A stretch of 64,000 nucleotides of DNA from Penicillus capitatus (Eukaryota; Chlorophyta). The notes under the pieces are model-generated. The model worked only from the letters and a program-made list of their open reading frames with translations, was not told where the DNA came from and did not search any database. Both the position numbers and the translations under genes were made by a program. Location: positions 930,001-994,000 of the forward strand of contig OZ287704.1 in assembly GCA_965649825.1 (NCBI GenBank). The letters are read 5' to 3'. This document shows positions 47,001 to 58,609 of the stretch, one piece after another; the first letter of the stretch is position 1; each line of letters begins with the position of its first letter.

Positions 47001-47338
47001 ATTCTCGAAACGTGATTCCATGTGAAGCTCCCTCGATGAAAACCCTCTCCTCTGCTGCCAAATTCTTCATACCATTGTCGACGGAGTTCGTTCCGGAAAT
47101 TGCGACGGAATAGCCGCGACCGATATGCATTCTACGTAGTGCTTTGCGTCTTTTTCTGCCTTCTGTCCGAAACGCATACCTGAATCTTTATGGCTGAGGC
47201 ATTCTCCAACTGTAGCCTTCTTCGCGTTTCTCTCTCGCGTTTGAGACGCGCTAGTGTCTCTTCGCGTGATGCTTCTTTCCGACTGCGTCCGCCCAAATGG
47301 ACGGGTCGTTTCGATCGGTGGTCACCGGGAAACATCAT
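44058..47338 (-). CDS. HECT E3 ubiquitin ligase, UBE3B/UBE3C (plant UPL6/7) type
   Basis: Exon 1 (from ATG 47338) encodes MMFPGDHRSKRPVHLGGRSR and an Arg/Glu helix ending ASAIKIQ, an IQ-like motif, as in UBE3B/C and UPL6/7. An in-phase exon follows (NAYRSRLFRRNFRNELRRQW). The long exon 46881-44890 holds the helical middle part. The HECT domain begins near VEFVDEHGMVEAGVDGGGLF and crosses a 49-nt intron (RMMG | KAVYDGILLELPFAHFFLKK). It continues with FAHYAGGYHEEHPVI and ends with the catalytic cysteine in LPTSATCVNLLKLPPY and GFHLS. HECT ligases form a thioester with ubiquitin and transfer it to substrates. The gene ends 84 bases from the stress-protein-like gene, tail-to-tail. Confidence 0.92.
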
Positions 47339-47995
47339 GGTGGTTGTAATGAAGACGAAGCTCCGTGCGTTCGTGCTGTATTTTGCTTCTCATTTACAGA
47401 CTATGTACGTCATGCAGCGAATGACCAGCCAATGATTATTGCAAACACCAGAAGCAAAAAACAAAACGGATTACCTTCGAGGGCAACAGAACATTTGATC
47501 TTCTTGTTCTTTATCTCTCTTACGATTATCATTTCAGAGATCCATTTCTTAGGAATTCGCTCGAGATGAGTCTCGTCTTGTAGATAAGAGATCGATGGAT
47601 TCACCGGCAATCTCCTATACCGAAAGTTTCTTTACTGTTACTTCTCACTGGAGCAGCGAGACCATGTCGTTAAGCCTGTGAATAGATCTTAGTCTACTCT
47701 TTGGCATTCACGGAGACGATAACGTGTCTCCGATGTTCAATGTGCTCGTATGCAGATTCAGATGGAGGGACCGTGCTGCTAAGTTGAATGACAAGGACAC
47801 AGTGGAGCATCCCGAGGCATGCTGCTGTGCCTCCTCGGACAGGTCATTTTTTTCATCTAATCGTTTTCTACGTCCCATCACGATGAACATTAGAACGACG
47901 ACGCCATTTGAAAGCGAACATACACACGTTTTGTCGAGTCCGTTCTCCGTCTCTGTCACCGATTCGCACCGATCGTTCGTTACGTCAAATTCGCG
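47339..47995. other. divergent intergenic region
   Basis: 657 bases between the HECT start (minus) and the NPWGG gene start (plus), one of the longer gaps. Short open frames on both strands have no family resemblance. It must contain both promoters. Confidence 0.5.
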
Positions 47996-50900
47996 ATGAC
48001 GTTCGGAAGTAGCGGAGGACGCGAGTACTTCTACGACAACGAAACGATGCATCTCTTGGAGGATTTGCGCGGTTTCTATGGTGGGCGCGATTATTCGCAC
48101 ACATGCACCAAAGCGCTGAGACTTTTCAGTCTCCATCTCCAGCCCGTCGTCGACGTTTTCCTCCAGAAGGACTTGGGCGACTCCCGAACTTTTGTCGTCA
48201 AAGCGAAACCGTGGACAGAGAAGGATTTCGTATCGTTGCTTCCAAAACACGTTCGTTCGTTTACGAATGGCGATTGGCGATTGGCCGAGTACTTTAAACG
48301 TCATGCGAGTCAGTTGGACATGCTCACGTGCCGACGAGGTGGACCCGGATCGACATTGGTCGAAGCACTGCAGTACATATCGGTGCGTCTTTTGCGCATC
48401 GAATAGGAATTGAAACGACGCGGTGTACTCATATAGGTCATCCGTTCCCTCGTCAAGGTTTTTCCCGAGAGAATCGAAGCCGACGAGGGAGAAGACGTTT
48501 CGAAAGAGGAGATGGAAGAAGCAGAACAGAATTTGCGCAGAGGCAAGGCGGCGATTCACGATGTCTATCAGGAGATAAAACATGAGATTCTGGATGAACT
48601 TGATGCAGACAGAAGAGGATACGAGCGAGAGTCATTTAGTAAGACACCAATCGCCATTGATAGTTGCCTCAAAGGCCGAGATTCTGTACAGGACGCGAAG
48701 ACAGTAGAGACAGCACTGGCTTTCGAGAGTCCATGCGAAGTGTGCCCATGCGCCATGGGTCAGGTGACAGAAATGATCCGAGAAACGATGGGTTCTCGAG
48801 GCAATTATCTGATCGTCACAGGGATGAAGGTAGACAGTACATCACAAACCTGGATGCAAATGAAAGGCAATTGGGATGTGTAGGATACGGCAGTGGCGAT
48901 TTCGGCGAAAGGCGAGGACATTGGAATGCCGATCATGAAGGATCAATGGCTCGCGGATACGAACAGCAGCAGCGAAGCAAGCGAGATCGACCCCTTCATC
49001 GTTCGAGAACAGACAGTCCAGGTGCGTCGTCTCTTGTTTCTGACCGGATCTATTCTGACGTTAGCATTGAGTGGCAGAGTATGGGGATAGAAGAGATAGA
49101 TTTAGCAGCGGGTGGGATGCTCAGTCGCCACCCGAAAGGGACAGGGGTCCATTCTACAGCACCCATCCCAGTGATGGACAACGATACCACTCAGGTCCGA
49201 TTGTTGCGATGTTTTGTACCTTACTGAGTGAGATGGTAGGATATTGTGGTGAGTCGGGTGCTGGCAACAGGGGATGGGGTTCAGCAGCCAAGGGTTCAGA
49301 AAGGTTCAATGATCATGGTCCAGTAGATAGCCATTCGCCGAGAAGAGATGTGTCTTATGATGGAGGGATGAGCAGTGGCATGCATTTGCCGAGACGTCCA
49401 CCACGCAGTGGGGCGCCACAAGGACCTTCTCGATCCGCATCTGGAGGTGTTTCTCGAGATAATATGACCGGATTGCGCGCGACGAGTCGTGGGGAGCTAG
49501 GACGCTCATTCAGCGACGCAGATCGTGCCCGTTACGAGAGATCGTCGACTTGGGAATCTCGTGAAGATGAGCAGTTTAGGCAGAGAGGATCTGCGCCGGG
49601 AAGAAAGCTCTCGGAGCGGAGGGGTTTTGGAAAACCGTATGGCAACAGACAGGCGCTGGACAGATCTGCATCTTCCGAACATCATGAGACACTTGGAGAG
49701 ATATCTCGTGGACATGGATGGGCCACAACTGCAGCCACTGCACAAGATAGAAAGGGATGGGGAACTGCATCAAGGAGTACAAGAAGACATGGACAGGGAG
49801 GTTCAGTGAAGCAGGAGCCGAGCGAGAATCCGTGGGGAGGCCCCGTGAAACAGAAAGCTCCAAACGAGAATCCATGGGGAAGTGCGGCAACGCAGGAGCA
49901 GCCTGCCCAGAACCCATGGGGAGGAAGAAGTGCGACCCAGCAGGAGCCGCCGGCCCAGAACCCGTGGGGAGGCAGTGCAGCCAAGCAGCAGCCAGTAGCC
50001 CGACAGGAGCAGCCGGCCCAGAACCAGTGGGGAGGCAGTGCGACCCACCAGGAGCAGCCGGTCCAGAACCCATGGGGAGGCAGTGCAACCAAGCAGGAGC
50101 CGCCGGCCCGACAGGAGCTGTCGGCCCAAAACCCGTGGGGAGGCAGTGCAACCAAGCAGGAGCAGCCGGCCCAGAACCCGTGGGGAGGCAGTGCAACCAA
50201 GCAGGAGCAGCCGGCCCAGAACCCGTGGGGAGGCAGCGCAGCCAAGCAGGAGCCAGCAGCCCGACAGGAGCAGCCGGCCCAGAACCCGTGGGGAGGCAGT
50301 GCAGCTACGCAGGAGTCGCCGGTTCAGAATCCATGGGGAGGCAGTACAACCACACAGGATCCGCCAACCCGACAGGAGCAGCCGGCCCAGAATCCATGGG
50401 GAGGCGGTGCGGCAACGCAGGAGCAGCCGGCCCAAAATGTGTGGGGCCAGACGATGAGTGAAACGGGCGGTGATCAGGAAATGAAGGACGAGCCGCCGCC
50501 AAAGGCAATGCACTTGCCTGTCGTTAAAGAAACAGATCTTGACACACAGCCGCAAGCTAGCGAAGGATCATCTGAAAACAATGCTCAGAGAACAGGCTTT
50601 CCTGGTGTGCCTATCACCGCAGAACAGTCTTTATGCAATCCATCTGTGGACGAGAATGAAGAGACAACCGTTACTCAAGACAATCCATGGGCACAGAAGA
50701 CACAAGGACAATCTGAGAATCGGGACAATCAATGGACACCGTCATTCTCACCTCAGACAGTGTTTGCGAATCCATGGTGTTCCAAGGTAGAGTCTCCTGC
50801 TGTGTCGACACAGGCGATGTCGATCAGCTCAAGCATGCCAGATATGGCAGAAGAAGTTCAGAAGGACCCTCAAACCCAAGTCAACGATCAGCAGCCGTGG

Positions 50901-51416
50901 GGATCAAGCAACACCTCTACAGTGACAGGAAACATGGCAGGCACTTCGAGCCCATCAGACAAGCAGCCAGTCAATCCATGGTGTCCATCGGCTCAGTCAT
51001 CAACCTTTGGCAGCCAGTTCGGCAGGGTGAGCAGTGCACCCACAAATCTCAACGGCGCCAATCCTTGGAATTCGCAACCGCAGCAAGACACGTCGACATG
51101 GAATACAGCGGATGCAATGCGGAGATCCGATCCACCCACAGAGATCAGCAACTTTAATTCCACGTTGCCGTTCCACAGGACAGAAGATGAAAAGCACATC
51201 AGTGCCTCGCCAGAGACGGAGTCGAAAGACAGTAGTAGTGTCGCTTTCGGTACCCGGAGGCTCAAACCGCCTCCAGGTTTTGAAGGATCAGTGAGAAGAA
51301 CGGCATCGATGCCACCATCCAGTATCGGCCACAGTTCTGCCGAAGAACAACAGAACAGTCTACCAAGATTGGACATCATACAAGACAACGACGATTCGCG
51401 CCCTCCCGGGATTTGA
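47996..51416 (+). CDS. NPWGG-repeat (WG-rich) protein with unknown N-terminal domain
   Basis: It starts at ATG 47996. The first exon has a helical domain (YFYDNETMHLLEDLRGFYGG, HTCTKALRLFSLHLQPVVDV, KHVRSFTNGDWRLAEYFKRH) that I do not recognise. An acidic helix follows (ERIEADEGEDVSKEEMEEAE), then an Arg/Ser/Asp-rich region (about 48640-49230), with introns near 48640, 49020 and 49200 inferred from frame changes. From 49250 to 51416 the frame is open. About 13 tandem units centred on QNPWGGSA lie at 49814-50450, with further NPW/PWG motifs to 51075. The C terminus has RRLKPPPGFEG. Repeated W-G pairs in a disordered, Gln/Pro-rich chain recall AGO-hook proteins, but no domain proves that role. 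RNA-related function is a guess from the RS/RD-rich part. Confidence 0.6.
49814..50450 (+). repeat. tandem coding repeat, NPWGG units
   Basis: About 13 units of roughly 45 or 57 nt encode variants of QEQPAQNPWGGSATK. Several adjacent units are almost identical at DNA level (50140-50240), so they expanded recently. Two unit lengths alternate, the longer carrying an extra A-R segment. On the minus strand the same stretch gives long spurious open frames. Confidence 0.92.
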
Positions 51417-51680
51417 TTGATTGATGCGTCTGCTTTGATCGAAAAAAAGAAACTGACACCAGACCATACAATAACATCCTGCTTTTCCCAGGACGTGAAT
51501 GTACAGTTACGCAGACAAGGGCTTTTTGGAACACATTGGAGCGAATCTCTTTTTTGTCGGACATTGCTGGAAACAAGGCGTTTGCAGAATCGGATCTTCC
51601 GTTTCTGGCAACGGCTTTCTGCCAAAACAGAACCTGAATAAGAAAATCATGACTATATCCTTTTCTTTGCACAAGCGGGT

Positions 51681-52565
51681 TTACTGGCAGCTGAAGTCTT
51701 CATAGTTTGGTTCGAGGGCGACGTCGATTCCCATTTCTTCTTTGAAAAAATCCTGTGTCCAAGAGTGGATGTGAGCAGAGACGACGGATTGAGGATTTTG
51801 GACTTGGGTTGGCAGTTTACAGCTGTTGTGGCAAATCGAAGCGCATCCACTTTCTTCAAGGAAACGACATCTTTCCACAAGGACGCCTTGTCCATGTCCT
51901 ATCTAATGAAATGAAATATCTCTTCTTTTCTGTCCTTGTTTACGGTCCGTTGCACCTCTCCATTGTTCATTTCAATGTCATTCACTTCCATGGATCCCAT
52001 AAGCCACGTACAGGCCACACTTGTTGTCCAGGCATTAATTCTGGCAGAGATCTGAGGGAAAGGCTGCGAGATACACAACTGCAACAGAAACAGAGGTGCG
52101 TGCCATGATGTGACAGCAGAATAGTCGCACATTGACAGCTGCAGTGAACCAGACAGGAAAGAGGGAATGGAGCACTGCTGCCGCTTTCTCTCTTGTCTCG
52201 GCAGGTGTGTTCATGCGAGGATCGTTAAGGCGACGCGCTAAATCAATGATCCCTTCGAATCTAGACGTTAGATCCACAAAATAATAAACGGCCATCTGCG
52301 TGACTCACCCTTCCAGTGGTGAATCCTTTCCTCCGGCAGCTTCTACCAAGGCTTTTCTGAAGACTGTCATCAGTACACGATTCAGAGGCGATCTCTCAAA
52401 AACAGTGTGATCGGGCTTTGCTGTCTTAGGTCCTGCATCTATCAAGATATCATATTTCGGCGTCGCAGCGTGTCTCAGCCATCCCGATGCTCTCACACTG
52501 CCTGAGCACTTTTGGTGGTGGGCCGTTTGGTGATGTGTTCGGAAAGAGACCGCTCGATGATGCAT
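51681..52565 (-). CDS. DWARF27-like (DUF4033) plastid protein
   Basis: It starts at ATG 52565 with a His/Ser/Arg-rich leader (MHHRAVSFRTHHQTAHHQKC) that may be a transit peptide. Exons give SPLNRVLMTVFRKALVEAAG, YYFVDLTSRFEGIIDLARRL, EKAAAVLHSLFPVWF, then TWLMGSMEVNDIEM and the Cys-rich signature ERCRFLEESGCASICHNSCK, and finish FFKEEMGIDVALEPNYEDFS CQ. The CRFLEESGC...C...C block and the PNYEDFSC end match the D27 family. In land plants D27 is a plastid iron protein that isomerises all-trans to 9-cis beta-carotene, the first step to strigolactones. Algal members form several groups of unproven function. An intron near 52090-52145 contains the shared 10-mer CTGTCACATC. It is convergent with the NPWGG gene. 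Confidence 0.8.
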
Positions 52566-52929
52566 GGCGCGAGCGGATCGAAGTCTGCGGCTTGGGTGAT
52601 GTGCAATGTGATGTGACCTTCGGTGAGACGTCGTGTCACTCGGGTCCTCTTCGTCTTCCAGCTCCCGATGAACTTCACAGACAAACCGTCTTTACAAGTT
52701 ACGTATTCTGAGCTGCATGTGTACGCATTACGCCCTTTTGCCGACGCTGAAGTAAATGTGTGACATAAAGAGCAAAACTACTGAGTATGGCGAAGGAAGC
52801 TCCCCTTCGGCACCACCCATATCGGCCGCATTCGGAGGTCTGTCATCTCTGAGTACCACATGAACGCACGAACTTCTGCTTTTGGTAGAAACGGTGTACC
52901 CGTCATGCACTCCGTTGCCTCCAACGAAC
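52566..52929. other. divergent intergenic region
   Basis: 364 bases between the D27-like start (minus) and the U-box gene start (plus). A minus-strand frame of about 60 codons exists (52684 downward) but has no ATG-linked family match. It could be a 5' exon of the D27-like gene. Confidence 0.4.
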
Positions 52930-55028
52930 ATGACACTATCAAGTACAGGAGAACGGTTGTCTTGATATCTGTCTCGAGAGTGATAAACAGGGGATAGTCA
53001 TTTGGTGAGAGATTTGTTGCGGAAAGCCGATGGAGATACTGTAAAAGTGGCGAGCTGGTTGGAAACTATGGGTGAAAGTGTGACGCCTGCTGAATTGCAG
53101 AGAGAACTGGAAATGTGTGATATGCATGCTCAAGGCGATGATATCGACACCATCGCCGCTCAGCTGGGAGCACCCGAAACGTACTTCTGTCCAGTTTCAT
53201 TTCATCTCTTTCGAGACCCTGTCCTTCTCCAAACTGGCCAAACGTAACCCTATATCGCATTGTGTAAGACGGCATATCAGCAAAGCGTGATGCAGATATG
53301 AGAGAAGTGTGATTCAACGTTGGTTATCCGAAGGCGGTTCCATCTGTCCCAATACTGGAATCGAGCTTCCAACTCCTGTCGTTCTTACACCGAACGTTGC
53401 TCTGCGCCATGCCATCGAAGAATGGGCGCAGAAATATGCAGAATGGATGCTGGTCTGTCCTCGTCTTGATCGACACCGTCGTTGCTGATGTGGTAGATGC
53501 AGGGACCCAATGGAAGAATATTGCCACTGCCTTCAGATAGGCACAACCGCAATCAGCCGCTGCTGTTCCAGCCAGCCATTACCGAAGGGGTCGAAGAAAT
53601 CCCGATAAGAATTCGAGAAGATGTCAACCACCACCGACGTGGTCGTGCACAGTATCGTCAACACCACATTGAAATGTGACGCACACACTCCACCATCGCA
53701 CTCTTCTCATGGTCGGTCTTCTGTAGGACTCAGTCTCAGTACGACCGCATTCGACGTTGTGTCTTCTTACTCTTTATGATCACCGTCGCGCATTTCGTTC
53801 TCTTTGTTATTACCCTGAATTCAGGGGACTGGAAGGTGAGGAGACAGAATCCCGATGACATGACAGGAGTGCAAACGTGGTTCTGTGATGCAGTTTGCCA
53901 AGATTGATGATAATCCGCTGATTGGATTTGAAGCCAATACGATTCGTCGAACAGGAGGAACGGATACCTATTTGATATCGGAAAGAAATGAATGGTGGAG
54001 AATGGCGACCTCTGCTCTGATGACGAGTGGCATCATTCATTTACAATGGGTGGTGTGTTGTCTCTGGACATGTGGACGATTTCTGGCGGCGCGCATGTCA
54101 TTCGTCTCACTCGGGCTGCTCTACGTGATCAGCTCCCTCTGCGGCGTCCTGCTTTCTGCCAATTTCTCTATCGTCTCTGAAGGAACGGGTGGATCTGCTG
54201 GCGCCTTCGGATTCATTGGTAAGGGAGCCGTGTCGATTGAAGCCGAAATGATGATCGTGATGTGACAGGAGCTGTTATGGTCGAAACGCTTGTTCATCGC
54301 AAGCACTACCGTCATCACTTCACTTCCATTTTCTTCCTGACCCTCATTGCCTCTGTCGGGATCCTGATGGGAACGACGCCGCTTGTGGATAACTGGACAA
54401 ATCTGGGCGGCTTTGTTGGCGGTTTCTCCATGGCCATGGCACTCAGATTGACGCATCGAGCTCTGCAAGGATCTGCTCCCTACATCGAAGGCTTCATGGT
54501 CGTCTTCCAAGTCTTCTGGTTTTTACTCGTCGGCTGTTTTGTCGTTGGCGGATGCATCGGCATCTTCCTCAACAAGGACAGTCGACAAGAGTGCAATTGG
54601 TGTCGGCAGCTCACTTGCGTCGACATGAATTGGTGGGATTGCGATGTCGCTGTCCTTCCTCCCGATGATTATCAGCTCAAATGCGAGTATGATATCAAAG
54701 GCAATCTGACAGCCACCATCCTCTGCCCATCGGTAACGCGCTCGCTCTCTTTTCACGCAGATTTCATTTTTGCGTACAGGGGAGAAATGAAACGGTACAG
54801 TTGGGAGATGCTTCGACAAAGGATCTCAACAGAAAACTCGATCAGGAATGTCAGAAGACGTGTGCCGATACCTCGACACATAACTCCAAGGACAAAAAGT
54901 CCCCCGTTTCAAGTCGCCCTCCTTCTATCCCGATCAACCGACCTCCGGACGCAAATCCAGTGAGATCCGAAGATGATGACGAAAACCAGCTGCGAGAAGG
55001 CAATACCATAATAGACACTCTAGAATAG
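52930..55028 (+). CDS. U-box E3 fused to a degenerate rhomboid membrane protein
   Basis: Exons 52930-52955, 52998-53243, 53296-53452, 53497-53675, 53727-53835, from 53894, from 54266 and from about 54782 join in one consistent frame, about 585 residues. A U-box lies near residues 68-135: ETYFCPVSFHLFRDPVLLQT, GQT | YERSVIQRWL, CPNTGIELP, TPNVALRHAIEEW. A basic linker leads into a rhomboid: first TM FLLFMITVAHFVLFVITL, NPLIGFEANTIRRTG, EWWRMATSALMTSGIIHLQW, GGSAGAFGFIG, VDNWTNLGGFVGGF. The serine is kept (GGSAG), but the catalytic His is Asn (TNLGG) and the loop-2/TM2 Asn four residues after H is Val. A seventh TM and a Cys-rich tail with NLT and NET sites suggest a luminal C terminus. If not fused, two genes lie under 50 bases apart. 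Confidence 0.72.
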
Positions 55029-55784
55029 AGCAATGAGGTCCCATGATCCTACGGTTGAGGAGGATAGAGGTGTCCGACGTTCACTTGTTTGAACAAAGAT
55101 CGTGTTTCGGAAACATGTAAAACAGACAAGTAGATGGCACGTCATCTCAAGACGCATGCCCATGCTGTGGTCATCATTTGGACTCTGCCAACTCTATCAT
55201 GCTTCTGTAGACAGGCCAACTGCACGGCCGCTGCAGAAACGACATCACACATTGCGTTCCGAATGGTGTCTAGTCATTTTGCTGCTACTGCCGGAATGCA
55301 CTTCGCTGTGAACATCACACGCCATCGTTTATCACACTTATATCACACTTTTCATTTCTCACAGATCATACTGAGTTAGGAACATTTCTTAGGAGACGCA
55401 CATATTTTATAATGCTATCCAGTCCACATCGTTGCACAAGGCGACGCCGATCGACGATGTTGCAAGATCCGTCATTCTTCTGACGAACTTCTGTGGTGTT
55501 TCGCCGCAAGATGAGTCATCCCGCGTCGCTGTTATCCCACCGACTAAAACGAGGTATAGTGACGGGACGCGCAACGATCATTGTATGTTAGACCATCTGA
55601 CATTGTCTGCATTCCACGTCGCACGTGTATTGTTATTCCCATGCGTGACACAAAGAGAAACGAAGTGCATTCGCGTTCGCGTCGTGCCGTCCGTCCACAC
55701 GACAGGCAACACGACGCAAACGGCAACGGACATACGACGCTCGCGGCAACAGAAGAGTCCGGAGGACTCGGTGCGTTCGGTCGT
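55029..55784. other. intergenic upstream of the capping enzyme gene
   Basis: About 750 bases between two plus-strand genes. The last 200 bases are in open frame with the capping enzyme (ATG also at 55641), so part may be coding. The rest shows no supported gene. Confidence 0.45.
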
Positions 55785-58609
55785 ATGAGCATCGACGAAG
55801 ACGAGTTACTCAAATTGCTGAAAAACGAAGTGCCAGGCGAAGATTCGACCTCAGCTGCCGAGAATACCGATTCGCGATCGGTCGAAGACGATATGGCTCG
55901 CGAAAGCTCCGAGTGCTTTGCCGATTTGGAACGGGAACTCTCGGCTGCGCTGAACCGAAGTCAGGAAGAAGAGAATTCAGAACTGCGTCCTCTGACACCG
56001 GAAGATGTCAAAGATGTCTCGAGGACGACAACCCGAGAAGAGACCGTCTCTTCTGGCAGAACGGGAAAAGAATCATCGTCGGCAGATGAGAGCAGCGTGG
56101 AGGGAGAGACTTGTGAGGGCAAGAGAACCAAACGCAAGGCGGAAATGGGATCGAAATCGCCCATGAAGAAAACGAAGTATTATGAAACGAATAATACTGT
56201 ACGGAAGCCGGGATGGGCAGAAGACATGTTAAAAAATCGACCCTCTGTGATGATCTCACAGAAAAATCCAAATCCGTCGTCAACAAGAGCACAGCATCAG
56301 AAAGAACCATTTCATACGAAGAAGACCAGAATCGATCAGGCTTCGATGGAGCCTATTGTTGTTGGAAATGCCTATCACGGAGCACGGCGCAGTGCTCCTG
56401 TGTCCAGAAAGCCAATGATCGACGAGCGTTTTATGCCTCCGGGATGGTTGGACTGTCCAGGTCTCGAAGGCAAATGGGGTATCTTTCTATTCTCCAAGGT
56501 AGAGATGGCATGGATGGGCATTGTTCTCTATGAGAATGTGCATGCCTGTCCAGACGCCTCTGGGAGAGAGATGGAATCATCTGATACCACCCAGCAAGCG
56601 CTATACACCGCAGATGGTTTTGCAGACGGCGGCGAACCGAAGCCAACACGTAGGGCTCGTCTGGACTCTCTCCAGTCTTGCCTATCTGTGTTGTTATTTG
56701 TCAGATTGGTTTGGTCATTGATCTCACCAATTCTTCGCTCTACTACGATCCGTATGAATTCCAGAGGCACGGTGCTCAGTATCACAAGGTTGGATCGTCG
56801 TCCACCGTCTTCCCTTTGGCATGGATCTTGTGGAATGCAGATTCGTTGCCAGGGGCATGGCGCCACTCCAAGTCCGGAAGCTGTCAACGAGTTCTGGTGG
56901 ACGGTCTCCCAATTCGAACGGCGAAGAACGAATCGTTTCATACTGGTCCACTGCACACACGGCTTCAACAGAACAGGCATGTGTCATCTGTCGTGATGCA
57001 TGGTGTGAATAGCAGGGAGTGTTCAGGCTTCATGGTGGCACACTTTACCATGCGTTGGGCTGAGAAAGATACCATCAATGGCATCATCCGAACGTTTGCT
57101 GTACGTAGACCTCCTGGCATCTACAAGAACGAATACATCCAGGAGCTTCTAGAATACTATCACGAACCCAGGTACTCAGAACGCATTCCACGGACTCGTG
57201 GCCAGCGCATCTGGGCAGGAGTTCGAAACTCATCACTCCCTCCGTGCCCGAATGGAAAGGCCTTTCTCATGAGGAGAAAGAAGATGAAGATGCCACAAGG
57301 GAAACAAGCTCACGTTGCTCCGCCCTCCGCCCTCCTCTTTGAGTTTAAGAGGCTGTTGGTTTTGGTTAGGAATGATTGTGCACATGACATCCAGCGAAGC
57401 CATGACACCCGACGATCCAATTGGAGAACGCCTGTTGCCTCGAGAACAGGAGTGTCTGCAGTCTGAGATTCTGACTCTGATGCTGGGCTCTCAGAGGCAT
57501 TACAGTCGATTTCCAGGTGCTCAGCCAGTTTCCATGGATCGCAGTAACCTCGAGCTCCTCGCCAACAAACGGCATTGCCATTCTCAATCGATCTTGCTGT
57601 TGACAATGACTCTGAAGGTACTGGGTGACATACAAGGCAGATGGAACGCGTTACATGTTGTTGCTCATGAAGCATGGCGTGTACGTCATCAACAGAGGCT
57701 TTGAGTTTCAGCGTGTGGAAATGCGATTCCCTGCGGCTTTCAAAAACGATCATACCACCGTCAATCCTGGAATTCCACACCATATGACGCTATTGGATGG
57801 AGAGATGGTCATTGATCACGACCAGGAACGCGGCATCTATACGCGAAAATATCTGGTGTATGATCTGGTATTATATGAAGGTCAATCCTGGATGTCTGTG
57901 CCATGGAAGCAACGCTTTGCTCAGTTGCGCGAGATTGTCAATCTCCGCAATTCAGAAAAATCAATGATCGCAAAGAAACAATCGGCATTTGACTATCAGT
58001 ATCGCGATGAGCCCTTTGAGGTAGAGGCAAAGATGTTCTGGTGCATGGGTCAAGTCGAAGGAATCGTAAAAACCATACCAACGCTGAAGCATGAGTGTGA
58101 CGGGTTCATTTTCCAAGCCTATTGGGATAACTACAAAGTGGGCACACATGAGGAGCTTCTCAAATGGAAGTACGCCCACATGAACTCCGTCGATTTTCGC
58201 TACAGTTACGAAATCAATTCAGAGCGTGAGTCCCTCTACCGCCGCCATGCGCCGCCTTTGATTTCTGTGCCTTCCAGATGACGGGCAGGTTTTTCTGTTG
58301 AACAGGACAGAGGTATTGTGTGATGGGGTCAACGTGGATTTCCCGAATGAGGGGGATAAAGAGAGGTACAATGGAAAGATCATCGAGTGTGCCTATAATC
58401 AACAGACAAATCGATGGATCTTTCTGAGAGAAAGAGTGGACAAGAAGTCGCCAAATGCTTACAGTGTCTACGAGAAAGTGCTCAAAAGCATCAGGGACAA
58501 CATCACCCAGCAGGAGCTTGTGAATAGAATGCTAGATCTGTTTACCGAGTCTGCTATCTATGCTCAAGACAGAGAGAAATTGGCAAATTACAATCCTGTT
58601 AAAAATTAG
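55785..58609 (+). CDS. mRNA capping enzyme (RNA triphosphatase + guanylyltransferase)
   Basis: I chose ATG 55785 (MSIDEDELLKLL); the frame is also open to an ATG at 55641. A 200-residue acidic, Ser-rich leader precedes the triphosphatase: MPPGWLDCPGLEGKWGIFLF, then KTPLGERWNHLIPP, LVIDLTNSSLYYDPYEF and the Cys-phosphatase loop HCTHGFNRTG. The guanylyltransferase follows: the nucleotidyl lysine in KADGTRYMLLLMK, LLDGEMVID, CDGFIFQ and LKWKYAHMNSVDFRY, with the OB-fold end (KIIECAYNQQTNRWIFLRER) closing at 58609. Triphosphatase and guanylyltransferase in one chain with a Cys-type triphosphatase is the animal/plant arrangement; fungi and many protists use a metal-dependent triphosphatase. Several internal introns (near 56500, 56700, 56780, 57000, 57600, 58220) are implied by frame changes. 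Confidence 0.9.

Noticed and set aside
47708-48583. Minus-strand open frame of 291 codons
   Set aside because: It overlaps the first exons of the WG-repeat gene, which has the better frame and a continuous downstream protein.
49576-50555. Long minus-strand frames with Cys/Leu/Gly repeats
   Set aside because: They are mirror images of the NPWGG coding repeat; the plus strand has the coherent protein.
53002-53247. Stand-alone U-box fragment ending at 53247
   Set aside because: The frame stops in the middle of the U-box. Splicing at 53244 restores the rest of the domain in phase.
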